64,000 nt of DNA from an archaeon (GTDB lineage Archaea > Thermoproteota > Nitrososphaeria > Nitrososphaerales > Gagatemarchaeaceae), in NCBI GenBank assembly GCA_021791695.1, contig JAJYWC010000007.1, positions 1 through 64,000 on the forward strand, written 5' to 3'. Shown here piece after piece: positions 33,584 to 41,244 of this stretch. A program made the position numbers and the translations under genes. The notes beneath the pieces were generated by a model, which was given only the letters and a program-made list of their open reading frames with translations, was not told the origin of the DNA and made no database searches. Positions within the stretch are counted from its first letter, which is position 1. The number at the start of each line of letters is the position of its first letter.

Positions 33584-33599
33584 ATCCCTTCCGGCCCAC
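33584..33599 (+). repeat. Right attachment repeat (attR)
   Basis: This is an exact 16-bp copy of the tRNA-Ile 3' end (ATCCCTTCCGGCCCAC) with no tRNA body upstream. It marks the right boundary of the integrated element. Confidence 0.8.
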
Positions 33600-33883
33600 A
33601 CCTATATTCGTGCAAGTCCTTTTTTCCGACTGCGAAACTTGCAACTCTCCAGAAAGGATCCATGGCGTGCTACTTCGCGGGTCTGTATTAAGGGCCAAGG
33701 CTGTGCCCCATTTGAGGTCGGGTTCGATTCCATTCGTCCTGTTTCAAGAGGCAATTATCAGGCTTCTCTGACGTCCGTTCCCACTTTGCAAAAAAGTCGA
33801 CCGACGCGGAGGTTTCATCCCGGGAAAAGGTAGCGAACCCTGATGGCCGAAGCTTTCCTCCCCTGCAAACGACTCCCGGGGGG

Positions 33884-34147
33884 TTACTCACGCATAAGGC
33901 GGGTCAGGTCAAGAACCTCGACCGCAACGGCTTGGTCATAACTTTCTTCATCGTAGAAGAGCACTGCGAGACCGTCCTTGGTAGGCTCGCCGACCGGTCT
34001 CTCTATGTGCCTGAATCTGATGTAGAGGTCGCCGCGCTCGCCGTAATCTACCGCCAGCACGTTCCTGGGAAGCCTGATCTTGTACCTCTTCTCAAGCTTG
34101 GAGAGGATCTTCTTCAGATCTAGGTCCAAGATCGTTCGGCTAGTCAT
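33884..34147 (-). CDS. DUF2283-like small protein
   Basis: The 87-residue protein contains DYGERGDLYIRFRHIERPVG followed by LAVLFYDEESYDQAVAVEVLDLTRLM. This resembles the DUF2283 pattern (a YD...D.LYI.f strand, then ..D.d..g...giEildas). DUF2283 proteins are small, often next to toxin-like genes. A TATA-like ATTAATTA lies about 55 nt upstream. The 280 bp between the attR repeat and this gene hold no gene. Confidence 0.55.
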   Translation of the reverse strand: MTSRTILDLDLKKILSKLEKRYKIRLPRNVLAVDYGERGDLYIRFRHIERPVGEPTKDGLAVLFYDEESYDQAVAVEVLDLTRLMRE

Positions 34148-34311
34148 GGCGCTCGATATCCCCTGTTCTTCCTCTTCTCGTTGATTATGAACGCCGTCCT
34201 AATTAATCCTTCACCGCTTTGTCCTGGGAACTCGTAGATGACAAGGAGGAAGTGATTTGCGTCGGCGCGTTTCAAAGCGTGGAATCGCCCCGGATATCTC
34301 GGTGTAGTTCG

Positions 34312-34539
34312 TCAGGATTCGAGACCGCCTGAAGAAAGAAAACTTGGATCCGGCCCCACTTCAGGGTGCCGAAACCGTACATGCAACCAGTCTTCCCGTG
34401 TCAAGGTCACTCTTTTCCCATCCGAGGTCCTGACATCAACGGGAAGACTCTCCACGGCTGTTAACCTACCCCGTCCGTTAAGATGTAAACGAGCTATAAG
34501 CGGCCCGGCTTCAGTCGCGAGCCTGATTCTTGACTTCAA
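34312..34539 (-). CDS. Small protein with an EDWLHVRFRHPE motif, possibly truncated
   Basis: The 75-residue product (TTG start) has RVTLTREDWLHVRFRHPEVG near the C-terminus. The motif resembles the start of phage- and toxin-associated nuclease-like domains (L.xe.W.HI..rHPE), which normally continue for another 50 or more residues. Here the frame ends 14 residues later, so this may be a remnant. Confidence 0.4.
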   Translation of the reverse strand: MKSRIRLATEAGPLIARLHLNGRGRLTAVESLPVDVRTSDGKRVTLTREDWLHVRFRHPEVGPDPSFLSSGGLES

Positions 34540-34885
34540 GGTAGTCGCAGGACAACCCCCGCCCGAACGAGTGGTCTTTTTATTCCGGATTAGAACAAAG
34601 AGAGACTACATTGGAACCGGGAACGAATGAAGAATCTCGGTATCGAACCCCGAGGAGTCCGGGTACCGTCGGACCCGCAGTTGAGACGCCAAAAATGGTA
34701 TCGCATTAGTTTTGAGTCGCGTGAGTCCATCGTTGCGTTGGCTGGTCCAGAGCGTGAGGTCGCCGAGATTTGAGCATGGCATACCGCGCGGAAGTTCTCA
34801 CTAAGAGTTCAATTCCCATGAAGAAGGGCAAAACTGCCTTCGAAAGGCTCAAATTACATGCTGAATGTGGCATGCTAGATGTAGA
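34540..34885. other. No gene; hairpin-rich intergenic DNA
   Basis: These 346 bp hold no supported gene. Inverted repeats such as GTCCG/CGGAC around 34660-34677 are present. The sequence is heterogeneous and may include remnants of mobile DNA. Confidence 0.4.
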
Positions 34886-35122
34886 ATGAAAGTGGTACAG
34901 ACCACCCTGACAGAGGAGGAACACAAGCTCTTGGAAGAGTATGCCAGAAGGAAGTCTAAGAGTATCAAAGAAGTTGTGAGGGAGGCGGTGAGAAACGTGG
35001 TCGAGGGCAGAGTGGTCCCAGACGACCCCGTCTTCTCCATGCCACCGGCATCAAAGAAAACTGGGAAGAAGGATAATGGCTCGGTCGAGCATGACCGACA
35101 TCTCTACGGTGTGACCTCGTGA
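34886..35122 (+). CDS. vapB: VapB-type antitoxin
   Basis: The 78-residue protein has an N-terminal ribbon-helix-helix (VVQTTLTEEEHKLLEEYARRKSKSIKEVVREAV) and a C-terminal tail of about 35 residues that would wrap the toxin. ATG 34886 is preferred over the 7-codon longer form because the RHH strand starts there. It overlaps the vapC start by 4 nt (GTGA), the classical toxin-antitoxin layout, and probably autorepresses with VapC. Confidence 0.8.
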   Translation: MKVVQTTLTEEEHKLLEEYARRKSKSIKEVVREAVRNVVEGRVVPDDPVFSMPPASKKTGKKDNGSVEHDRHLYGVTS

Positions 35123-35523
35123 TCTTCGTCGACACCAGTGCGTGGTACGCGGCAGAGGTGGAGGACGATGTCAATCATGAGGTTGCTCGCAAGTTCCTGG
35201 GTCAGGTTTCCAAAGGCACTCACGGCGTTCCTTTGACCACTGATTATATCCTCGACGAAGCGATGACGCTGCTGAGGTCCAGAAGAAATCTCGGAGCCGC
35301 AACATCATTCGCTCGCAAGATCCGATCGAGCAACAGCGTCAGGATAGCCTGGGTCGACGAAAGTTTGTTCGAGAAGGGCCTTGAGATATTCTCAAAATCA
35401 GAACGAAGAACCTGGAGTTTCACCGACTGCACCAGCTTTGCCCTGATGAGGCAACTTTCAGTTTCCGAGGCCTTTGCATTCGACAGGCACTTCAGGGAGG
35501 CCGGGTTCACAGTTTTTCCGTAA
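35119..35523 (+). CDS. vapC: VapC-type PIN domain toxin
   Basis: The 134-residue PIN nuclease has the acidic metal-binding residues Asp5 (FVDTSAW), Glu47 (ILDEAMTLL), Asp103 (FTDCTSFALM) and Asp122 (FDRHF). Such toxins cleave specific RNAs, often tRNA or rRNA, and are neutralised by the adjacent VapB. All four acidic positions are present, so the toxin appears intact. Confidence 0.88.
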   Translation: MIFVDTSAWYAAEVEDDVNHEVARKFLGQVSKGTHGVPLTTDYILDEAMTLLRSRRNLGAATSFARKIRSSNSVRIAWVDESLFEKGLEIFSKSERRTWSFTDCTSFALMRQLSVSEAFAFDRHFREAGFTVFP

Positions 35524-35730
35524 TCGCATCCTATTGGCCAACAGCACGGAGTGGCCCGGACTCGAGCCAAAGGCACCGAGTAGAGGTCCCTATTGCCGTG
35601 ACCCGATTGCTTCACACAGTGCAGTGCCGAGTTCGTCGGCGTCCAACAGAAGTGCGGGAACCAGCTCGAACCCGCTCGGGGGCGATTCCCGTCGCTGCCG
35701 CCCAAACCCAGCACTCCGATTGATGTACTG

Positions 35731-36099
35731 TCACCCGAGCCCATCGAGCGGCCGTGTGCGGTTCACATCCAGTGCATGGTCAATTAGTGGTTCCACCCGC
35801 TTGAGGAAATGTACCGTATGCGGCATTTCTCCATGGATATCAAACGCAGCCTCGTCTTTCCATTGTGAGTGGATGAAGAACAGTCGCGTATCGCGGGTGG
35901 AGGAGTAGGCGCCGATGGCCACACAGCCGGGTTCAGCCCGCGCTTGCGGTATCTCCTCACGAATTGCTGCTGTTAGCGCGTCCTGGTGCCCTTCGCGGGC
36001 GTGGAAGCGAGCAAAGATGAAGAGTTCCTTGTCTCGTCCGTGCTCCTCCGGCTTCAATTGGATTCTCGATTTCCCAGTATTGGTAAAAAAGGTATTCAC
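35731..36099 (-). CDS. ABM/YgiN-like monooxygenase-fold protein
   Basis: The 122-residue protein contains ELFIFARFHAREGHQDALTAAIREEIPQARAEPGCVAIGAYSS, then LFFIHSQWKDEAAFDIHGEMPHTVHFLKRVEPLID. This is the antibiotic-biosynthesis-monooxygenase (ABM) ferredoxin-like fold. Family members are small dimeric quinol or heme-related oxygenases. The start may be internal, near ELFIF. The substrate is unknown. Confidence 0.75.
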   Translation of the reverse strand: MNTFFTNTGKSRIQLKPEEHGRDKELFIFARFHAREGHQDALTAAIREEIPQARAEPGCVAIGAYSSTRDTRLFFIHSQWKDEAAFDIHGEMPHTVHFLKRVEPLIDHALDVNRTRPLDGLG

Positions 36100-36617
36100 C
36101 CGCCCATTTCGCCGCTTCTATCTGCGTCTTCGCTGCGATTCCCGTCGGGCCCGCCTCCGTTCGAGTTCGAGTCCCTTGTCCCCCTCGCGCTTTCACGACT
36201 CGCTTGAGGCATACCATTACTCATGCTGCTGCGAATATAAGCGCCAATCCGGCGAGAGTCTTAAGATAGCAGTAGGAGGATTATTCAGACTGGCGAGCGC
36301 GAAGGCGGATTCAGATATCTAGCCGTTTGATAACAATTAAGGGTGATGTTGCCTGGTACGGATCAGGGCATCAAGCCACGTATGTGTGCGTGCCAGCGAA
36401 GCTGGGGGTTGAGGGTTCAAATCCCTCCGGGTCCGCTTGGAGCTCAAATACTCGATTGGGTTATTTTCTCGGATGTCCGCCCAGAAAGCAGGCTGTCCTG
36501 TGGCCGATGATGTCTGAAGAGAAGGCTGCTAGAGGGCATCAGCTTGCGCGTCATAGTCGCCGCTCGTTTTTGGCTAGTTTCGCCTTTTCCATACGATGTC
36601 TCCCGCCTCCTTTGGAC
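36100..36617. other. Intergenic region with a tRNA 3' fragment
   Basis: No protein gene is supported in these 518 bp. The only recognisable item is the tRNA 3' fragment at 36408-36438, listed separately. Confidence 0.5.
36408..36438 (+). pseudogene. tRNA 3'-end fragment (T arm plus acceptor strand)
   Basis: GTTGAGGGTTCAAATCCCTC followed by CGGGTCCG forms a perfect 5-bp T stem and a 7-nt acceptor 3' strand. No matching 5' half (GGACCCG with a D arm) lies upstream. Isolated tRNA 3' ends typically mark the far attachment site of an integrated element; the matching intact tRNA is not in the window. Confidence 0.55.
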
Positions 36618-36968
36618 TCACAGAGCAAGGAGACTCGACCGGCTTAGCTTGAGGGTCACCGGGTCCACCTGGAGTCCGAGAGACTCCAAAGCTGTCACTC
36701 CGAGAACCTCGGCATCGGTCTCCTCACCGAAGACGACTTCTACGTCAGCTTCGACCCCATCATACCTTATTGTCGCCGGGCCAGTTTTTCTGCGAATGGT
36801 CTTGCCTTCGATCGTGCGGAATTGCTTCTCCCTCCTCGGCTTGCTCCCTATCGCCTCGAGCCGCTCGGATCTGACCCATGTCAAGATAGAACCTGTGTCC
36901 ACGATTAGCTCCACTTCTGAGTGGGCTGACTCGCTCGAAATCGTTACTGATGCCTTGGTAATGCCCAG
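36618..36968 (-). CDS. Retropepsin-like (clan AA) aspartic protease
   Basis: The core is VELIVDTGSILTWVRSERLEAIG with the DTG catalytic motif, then the flap (FRTIEGKTIRRKTGPATIRYDG) and VVFGEETDAEVLGVTALESLGLQVDP, the ILG-like second motif. Homologues normally begin with a M-G-x-x-x-x-V strand. Here that strand (GITKASVTIS) is encoded upstream, but the frame has no ATG, GTG or TTG before it. CTG 36968 lies 9 nt after GGAGG and is the best candidate. GTG 36914 would remove the first strand. Confidence 0.75.
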   Translation of the reverse strand: MGITKASVTISSESAHSEVELIVDTGSILTWVRSERLEAIGSKPRREKQFRTIEGKTIRRKTGPATIRYDGVEADVEVVFGEETDAEVLGVTALESLGLQVDPVTLKLSRSSLLAL

Positions 36969-37254
36969 CGCCCGCTACCTCCGACTCCTGTATTGTGGTC
37001 GGAAATATAAGGGCCTTCATAGTAAGTACTTACTCTCGCTTCAGGTTGGTGCTCGTCGCCAACGCCTAGTGCTCGAGCTGCGGCAGCGACCCCGCGAGGA
37101 CCACAACCGCCAGGACCAGTATCACATAGTACGACCACCGCTGTACTGCTTCGCGACGGCGAGACTCGTCCCCGCACAACCGAACTCACCGCGAAGATGC
37201 TGGTCAGCAGCCATCCGGCCTCGACCCACCCGCGGCTACGGAGACTCATTCAAT

Positions 37255-37275
37255 ACTTAAATAAGCCTTGAAATA
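37255..37275 (+). promoter_or_regulatory. Promoter with shared ACTTAAATA-N4-TTGAAATA element
   Basis: ACTTAAATA (37255-37263), 4 nt, TTGAAATA (37268-37275) lies 27-47 nt upstream of the VOC gene start 37302. The same pair with the same spacing is found at 38609-38629, upstream of the ArsR gene. The first half is a TATA box. Confidence 0.55.
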
Positions 37276-37301
37276 ATAAATGAGGGTGTGAGCAGCCAAA
37301 G

Positions 37302-37712
37302 ATGATCAAAAAACTCGGAAACGTCGTGCTAGTCGTGAATGACCAGGCAAAGGCCCTCGACTTCTATACGCGGGTCCTTGGCTTTGAGAAGCGGGCGGAA
37401 CTCTCGGCTCCAGGAACGCCTCCAGGAGCCCCGCACTGGATCACTGTCGCACCGAAGGGGCAGGACATAGAGATCAGCCTGTTTCAGGTCGGCTCGTCTC
37501 CTGACCCTGCTACGTCTCAGTTGAAGCCGGGGACCGGCCCTCAATGGAACCTGGTGACCGATGACTGCCGAGGAGACTTCAAGCGCCTGAAGGCCCAGGG
37601 GGTCGCGTTCGACCAGCCCGAGCCCGTCGAGCAGCCTTGGGGGATTCAAGCTACCTTAAGGGATCCCGATGGGAACAGGTTCAGCCTGCTTCAGCCCGGA
37701 ATGGGCCCCTAG
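37302..37712 (+). CDS. VOC family protein (glyoxalase-like)
   Basis: The 136-residue protein has the VOC pattern: [64 protein letters not shown] and the C-terminal [16 protein letters not shown] with Asp-x-Asp-Gly-Asn. It resembles bleomycin-resistance/YaeR-type proteins that travel with DUF1801 and AHSA1 genes. First gene of a cluster; substrate unknown. Confidence 0.88.
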   Translation: MIKKLGNVVLVVNDQAKALDFYTRVLGFEKRAELSAPGTPPGAPHWITVAPKGQDIEISLFQVGSSPDPATSQLKPGTGPQWNLVTDDCRGDFKRLKAQGVAFDQPEPVEQPWGIQATLRDPDGNRFSLLQPGMGP

Positions 37713-37729
37713 ACACTCGGAAGATCGAA

Positions 37730-38161
37730 TTGAGTCCCAGAACTACGGCCACCAAGAAACCCCGGGGATTCTCGGACGAAGAAAAAGCCGCCATGAGGGA
37801 GGCGGTCCGGGAACGTAGCAGAGGCGCCGGTGAAGGAGAAGGCGCCGTGCTCGCGAAGATTGCCGGGATGAAGGAACCTGACCGCTCAATGGCCAGGCGG
37901 GTCCACGAAATGGTCAAGGCGACCGCACCCGAACTTACCCCAAGGACCTGGTACGGGATGCCAGCCTATTCCAAGGAAGACAAGGTCATATGCTGGTTCA
38001 CACCGGCTGAAAAGTTCAAGGCGAGGTACACAACTCTGAGCTTCAGTGACGAGACGAATCTCGACGAAGGAAGAATGTGGCCGGTCTCATATGCGATAAC
38101 GGAACTGACCCCTGCCGAAGAGGCCAAGATAACCGCGCTAGTGAAGAAAGCGGTCAGCTGA
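37730..38161 (+). CDS. DUF1801 domain protein
   Basis: The 143-residue protein starts at TTG 37730 ([18 protein letters not shown]). The C-terminal half has [38 protein letters not shown], the DUF1801 (YdhG-like) fold with a conserved W-x-x-P-x-Y and a lysine-bearing strand. DUF1801 proteins are small and of unknown function, often found with SRPBCC and ArsR genes as here. Confidence 0.78.
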   Translation: MSPRTTATKKPRGFSDEEKAAMREAVRERSRGAGEGEGAVLAKIAGMKEPDRSMARRVHEMVKATAPELTPRTWYGMPAYSKEDKVICWFTPAEKFKARYTTLSFSDETNLDEGRMWPVSYAITELTPAEEAKITALVKKAVS

Positions 38162-38164
38162 AAC

Positions 38165-38587
38165 TTGAAAGCGGCCACGGGTCCCCCACAGAAAGGCACG
38201 CCCCAGTCTCAAGAGGTCGACGCCATAATCAAGGCGGCAGGCGGATGGAAAGGCAAGCAACTAGCGGAGCTGCGCGCCCTCGTCAAAACAGCCGACCCTA
38301 ATGTGATCGAGGAGGTTAAGTGGAAGAAACCATCCAATCCGATGGGGGTCCCAGTGTGGTCCGACCACGGTATAGTATGCATCGGTGGGACGCTCAAGAA
38401 GGCCGTCCGTCTCACGTTCCCCCACGGAGCCAGGCTGAGGGATCACAGGAGGCTCTTCAACGCGTGCCTCGCGGGCAACGCGATGCGCTGCATCGACCTT
38501 CACGAAGGCGAAACCTGGGACGAGACGGGAGTGAAGGCCCTCGTTTTCGAGGCAGCAAAGCTCAACGCCAAAGCAAAAGGACGATAA
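38165..38587 (+). CDS. Second DUF1801 domain protein
   Basis: The 140-residue protein (TTG start 3 nt after the preceding stop) contains ELRALVKTADPNVIEEVKWKKPSNPMGVPVWSDHGIVCIGGTLKKAVRLTFPHGARL, the DUF1801 pattern with the W-x-x-P motif. It belongs to a different subgroup from the preceding gene, so the two are not a recent tandem duplicate. Same operon. Confidence 0.8.
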   Translation: MKAATGPPQKGTPQSQEVDAIIKAAGGWKGKQLAELRALVKTADPNVIEEVKWKKPSNPMGVPVWSDHGIVCIGGTLKKAVRLTFPHGARLRDHRRLFNACLAGNAMRCIDLHEGETWDETGVKALVFEAAKLNAKAKGR

Positions 38588-38608
38588 TGCTAGATAGTGT
38601 CGCTCCAG

Positions 38609-38633
38609 ACTTAAATAGATATTGAAATATTTC
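38609..38633 (+). promoter_or_regulatory. Promoter/operator of the ArsR-AHSA1 genes
   Basis: ACTTAAATA (38609-38617), 4 nt, TTGAAATA (38622-38629) repeats the element at 37255. It is extended here by the 10-bp palindrome GAAATATTTC (38624-38633), just upstream of ATG 38642. This is a candidate operator for the ArsR protein encoded downstream. Confidence 0.5.
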
Positions 38634-38641
38634 ATTTCTTG

Positions 38642-38944
38642 ATGGGAAGTTCGTGGAAAGCTGTGGCCGACGATAGCCGCAGGCAGCTGTTGATGATGCT
38701 CAGGGACGGCGAGAAGACCCCTACCGAGATGGCGAAGAGCTTCGACTTCACTCTATCGGCTCTCTCGACCCACCTCAGAGTCCTGAGGGAGGCGGACCTT
38801 GTCACTGAGAGAAAAGCCGGACAGAACAGGTACTACTCGGTCAACAGGGAGAAGATGGCTGAGATGATGCGCTTCTTTGATGGCTTCTGGGACGAGAACC
38901 TGGCTCGATTGAAGCAGCACGTAGAAGCAAAGGCCAAGAAGTAA
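38642..38944 (+). CDS. ArsR family winged-helix regulator
   Basis: The 100-residue protein (ATG 38642; a TTG lies one codon earlier) shows KAVADDSRRQLLMMLRDGEKTPTEMAKSFDFTLSALSTHLRVLREADLVTERKAGQNRYYSVN, a complete ArsR-type HTH and wing. It has no Cys metal site, so it belongs to the non-metal group that commonly precedes AHSA1 genes. It probably represses its own operon and, given the shared promoter element, the VOC-DUF1801 genes. Confidence 0.9.
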   Translation: MGSSWKAVADDSRRQLLMMLRDGEKTPTEMAKSFDFTLSALSTHLRVLREADLVTERKAGQNRYYSVNREKMAEMMRFFDGFWDENLARLKQHVEAKAKK

Positions 38945-38946
38945 CC

Positions 38947-39393
38947 TTGCCTAACCTCGAGGTCAGAAAGACGATAGAAGTGGATGCCCCGGCCGATGTC
39001 GTCTTCAGAGCGCTCACAGATGAAAGGGAGCTCGTCAAGTGGCTGCCGCAGGAAGCCAGGATGGACGCCAGAGTGGGAGGTCAGCTTCAGTTCAAGTACC
39101 ATCGGGAGGGACGCGCCAACGAACTTGTCTTTGAAGGCGAGGTCCTCGAGCTGGTCCAAGACAAAAAGGTATCCTACACGTACCACTTTCCGAAAGTCAA
39201 TTCAGGCCAGGCCGCCGGTCCCGCCCCTAACACGGTGGTCACCTGGACTCTCGACCGCCTCCCTGGAGGAAGGACAAGGGTCACGGTGGTCCATACAGGC
39301 TTCTTTACGGGACTCGCAAAGTACGCCGAAGAGGGATGGGAGCGCAACCTATCCCGCCTCGTCCAGTACTGCCGAGGCGTCGTCTCCGGCTAG
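38947..39393 (+). CDS. AHSA1/SRPBCC domain protein
   Basis: The 148-residue protein (TTG start, 2 nt after the ArsR stop) has the AHSA1 pattern: VRKTIEVDAPADVVFRALTDERELVKWLPQEA, FEGEVLELVQDKKVSYTY, VTWTLDRLPGGRTRVTVVHTGF and a C-terminal helix with GWERNLSRLVQYC. ArsR-AHSA1 pairs are widespread; the hydrophobic ligand is unknown. Confidence 0.88.
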   Translation: MPNLEVRKTIEVDAPADVVFRALTDERELVKWLPQEARMDARVGGQLQFKYHREGRANELVFEGEVLELVQDKKVSYTYHFPKVNSGQAAGPAPNTVVTWTLDRLPGGRTRVTVVHTGFFTGLAKYAEEGWERNLSRLVQYCRGVVSG

Positions 39394-39579
39394 GGATTCA
39401 GGCGACGAATATTCCCGGATGACGAAGACAGCTAGAAGGATACGGTGGAAGGGTCTACCGTCTAGCCTACTTCCCCTCAAAGGCCGGAGGGCGAGGAATT
39501 GGACCTCCGTGTTCCGACCTAAGGTGAAGCTGCACTGTCGAAAACTTAACTAAGCATCTTGACTGGTTTTTCGGCGACA

Positions 39580-40681
39580 TGACAGGTGGGATGCTCGCAG
39601 CGGATAAGGAGAGGGAAAGCCACAGCCAAGCTCATGTACGCAGCACTCGACCTGCATGAGAAATCGGTACAGTGTGTCCTGAAGGACGATCGGGGAAAGA
39701 TCGTCAGAGAGTCTATGATGGGCAAGGACGAGGAGAGGATACTCGGATTCCTCGACGGGACGCGAGCGAAGGTCGTGATGGAGTCTGGATACAACCACCA
39801 GCACATCTACGACGTCCTGAAAGAGGAAGGATACAATGTCACCGTAGCGCACCCGCTGATGGTCAAGGCGATCGCGTACGCCCGGGTGAAAAGCGATAAG
39901 GTGGACGCGAGAATGCTAGCGGACCTGCTGAGAGCCGACATGATACCCGAAGCGTACGTCCCTGACAGGGACGTCAGGGAGGTCAGGGACCTGGTGAGGA
40001 GGAGACACTACATGGTCAAGCTCAGGACGATGCTCAAGAACAAGATCCACGCGGAGATTGCCACGAGATGGATAAAGCACGAAGGAGACCTGTTCACCGA
40101 GGAGGGGAAGAGCTTCCTCAGGTCCCAATCCATCGACGCAGTCAACGATTACCTCGACACGATCGAGTTCCTGAGCGAGAAGATACGCGAACTCGACGAG
40201 AAGGTCAAGCGGGCGGGTCAGTCAGACAGGTACGCGAAGCTGCTCGTGACGATACCGGGAGTGGGATGGTACGCGGCCCTCCTGATCTCCAGCGAGATAG
40301 CAGACATCAGCAGGTTCCCCGACTACGAGCACCTGTGCTCGTACGCGAGGTTGTCTCCTGGGGTGAGGCAGTCTGGAGAGACGCAGCACACATCGAGGGG
40401 CCTCGGAGACTCGATGCTCAACTGGATAATGGTACAGTGCACCCGCGTCCACGTGCGAAGGTCCGACTCGTCGATAACGAGATTCTACGAGCAGGTGAGC
40501 GCGAGGAGAGGTGAGAAGGTGGCGATCGTAGCAGCGGCGAGGAAGCTCATGCGGGCCGTGTACATCATGCTGAAGGAGGAACAAGCCTTCAGGCTGGATG
40601 GCTGAAAGCCAGAGCCCTTTGGGTTCTTGCGCCACAGAGCGCGTTTGACAGGTTGGGCCACGGGCTACGCGAAAGCCACAG
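39580..40681 (+). mobile_element. IS110-family element (boundaries approximate)
   Basis: The transposase gene is flanked by a pair of short direct repeats on each side: TGACAGGTGGG (39580-39590) with GAAAGCCACAG (39615-39625) on the left, and TGACAGGTTGGG (40646-40657) with GAAAGCCACAG (40671-40681) on the right. IS110 elements lack terminal inverted repeats and have short end repeats. The true left end may lie further left, since the noncoding stretch 39394-39633 could hold the bridge RNA known for this family. Confidence 0.5.
39634..40605 (+). CDS. IS110-family transposase (DEDD recombinase)
   Basis: The 323-residue protein has an N-terminal RuvC-like DEDD domain (YAALDLHEKSVQ, VVMESGYNH, KSDKVDARMLADLLRAD), a coiled coil (about 150-195) and a C-terminal Tnp_20 domain (LLVTIPGVGWYAALLISSEI and LSPGVRQSGETQHTSRGLG with the Ser). 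ATG 39634 is chosen; the longer frame runs through the left repeats. The acidic residues and the Ser region are all present, so it may be active. Confidence 0.9.
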   Translation: MYAALDLHEKSVQCVLKDDRGKIVRESMMGKDEERILGFLDGTRAKVVMESGYNHQHIYDVLKEEGYNVTVAHPLMVKAIAYARVKSDKVDARMLADLLRADMIPEAYVPDRDVREVRDLVRRRHYMVKLRTMLKNKIHAEIATRWIKHEGDLFTEEGKSFLRSQSIDAVNDYLDTIEFLSEKIRELDEKVKRAGQSDRYAKLLVTIPGVGWYAALLISSEIADISRFPDYEHLCSYARLSPGVRQSGETQHTSRGLGDSMLNWIMVQCTRVHVRRSDSSITRFYEQVSARRGEKVAIVAAARKLMRAVYIMLKEEQAFRLDG

Positions 40682-40863
40682 TGCTCCATCGAGAGCGAAT
40701 AGGAGAGTGCCCATCCAGCAGCAGAAAAGTAATAAGGGCTCAGCTCAGCGACATAGGGGGACTCTGAGTCGTCGTCTTGGATTCTGGGACACTTGAAGCG
40801 ACACCGTGTTCCTCACCTACGTGACTGCTCATATCTAATGCACCTGATTTTTGAAAAATTGCC

Positions 40864-40876
40864 GTTGGTATATATA
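40864..40876 (+). promoter_or_regulatory. Strong TATA-like promoter left in front of a gene fragment
   Basis: GGTATATATATTG resembles a strong archaeal TATA box. It precedes, by about 70 bp, the fragment of a radical SAM gene at 40938. Confidence 0.35.
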
Positions 40877-40937
40877 TTGCAATCACAATTCTCATTCTTG
40901 AAAATTAGGCCTGGTTTCCGATTTTGAGGAGGACCGG

Positions 40938-41120
40938 CACAACATCAGGACGGTAAACATTGCGTACATGATGCTAAGACCGTCATCTGAGGGCAAGAAG
41001 GGATCGGGTGAATTACATTCCGTCCTTCGGCATCGACCTGCACCGGTTCCCTCACGCTAACGGCGCCCTGGCAATTGCGGAACTGACCAAGAGGATCCAT
41101 CCGGAGAGTTTCAGACGCCT
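40938..41120 (+). pseudogene. Frameshifted fragment of the radical SAM gene
   Basis: Frame 0 encodes HNIRTVNIAYMMLRP, which matches NVRMVNLAYRMLKDP of the radical SAM protein encoded at 45667-46896. After about 85 nt of unrelated or shifted sequence, another frame encodes FGIDLHRFPHANGALAIAELTKRIHPESF, a near copy of its residues FGIDLHWLPHANGAL.... The DNA of the second block is almost identical to the downstream gene, so this is a recent partial duplicate with an indel. Confidence 0.75.
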
Positions 41121-41244
41121 CGGCGCCACGTCAGCAATTTCGGAACCAAATGGGGCGTGCCGACTCCATTCCCTTGCATAACCATGATCGCTGGATTGGC
41201 TCCGTGGCCGGGACTGTACCAGCACTCGAAGCCTGCAGGGTAGA

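Larger units (their letters stand above)
24908..33599 (+). mobile_element. Integrated element at tRNA-Ile, about 8.7 kb
   Basis: The element is bounded by a 16-bp direct repeat: the 3' end of tRNA-Ile (24908-24923) and an isolated copy at 33584-33599. A tyrosine recombinase gene lies 51 bp inside the left end. The interior encodes an unknown minus-strand protein, an overlapping trio built around a HerA/FtsK-type ATPase, and three exported or anchored surface proteins. The right third is visibly more AT-rich than the chromosome around it. No replication initiator, capsid or relaxase gene was recognised, so it may be an integrative plasmid, mobilisable element or reduced provirus. Confidence 0.8.

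Noticed and set aside
33705-33735. tRNA-like T-arm sequence (GGTCGGGTTCGATTCC)
   Set aside because: The flanking bases do not form a T stem and no acceptor stem is present.
35550-35575. Possible minus-strand tRNA T arm (GGCTCGAGTCCGGGCC)
   Set aside because: It contains the loop motif, but anticodon and D arms are absent; too weak to call even as a fragment.
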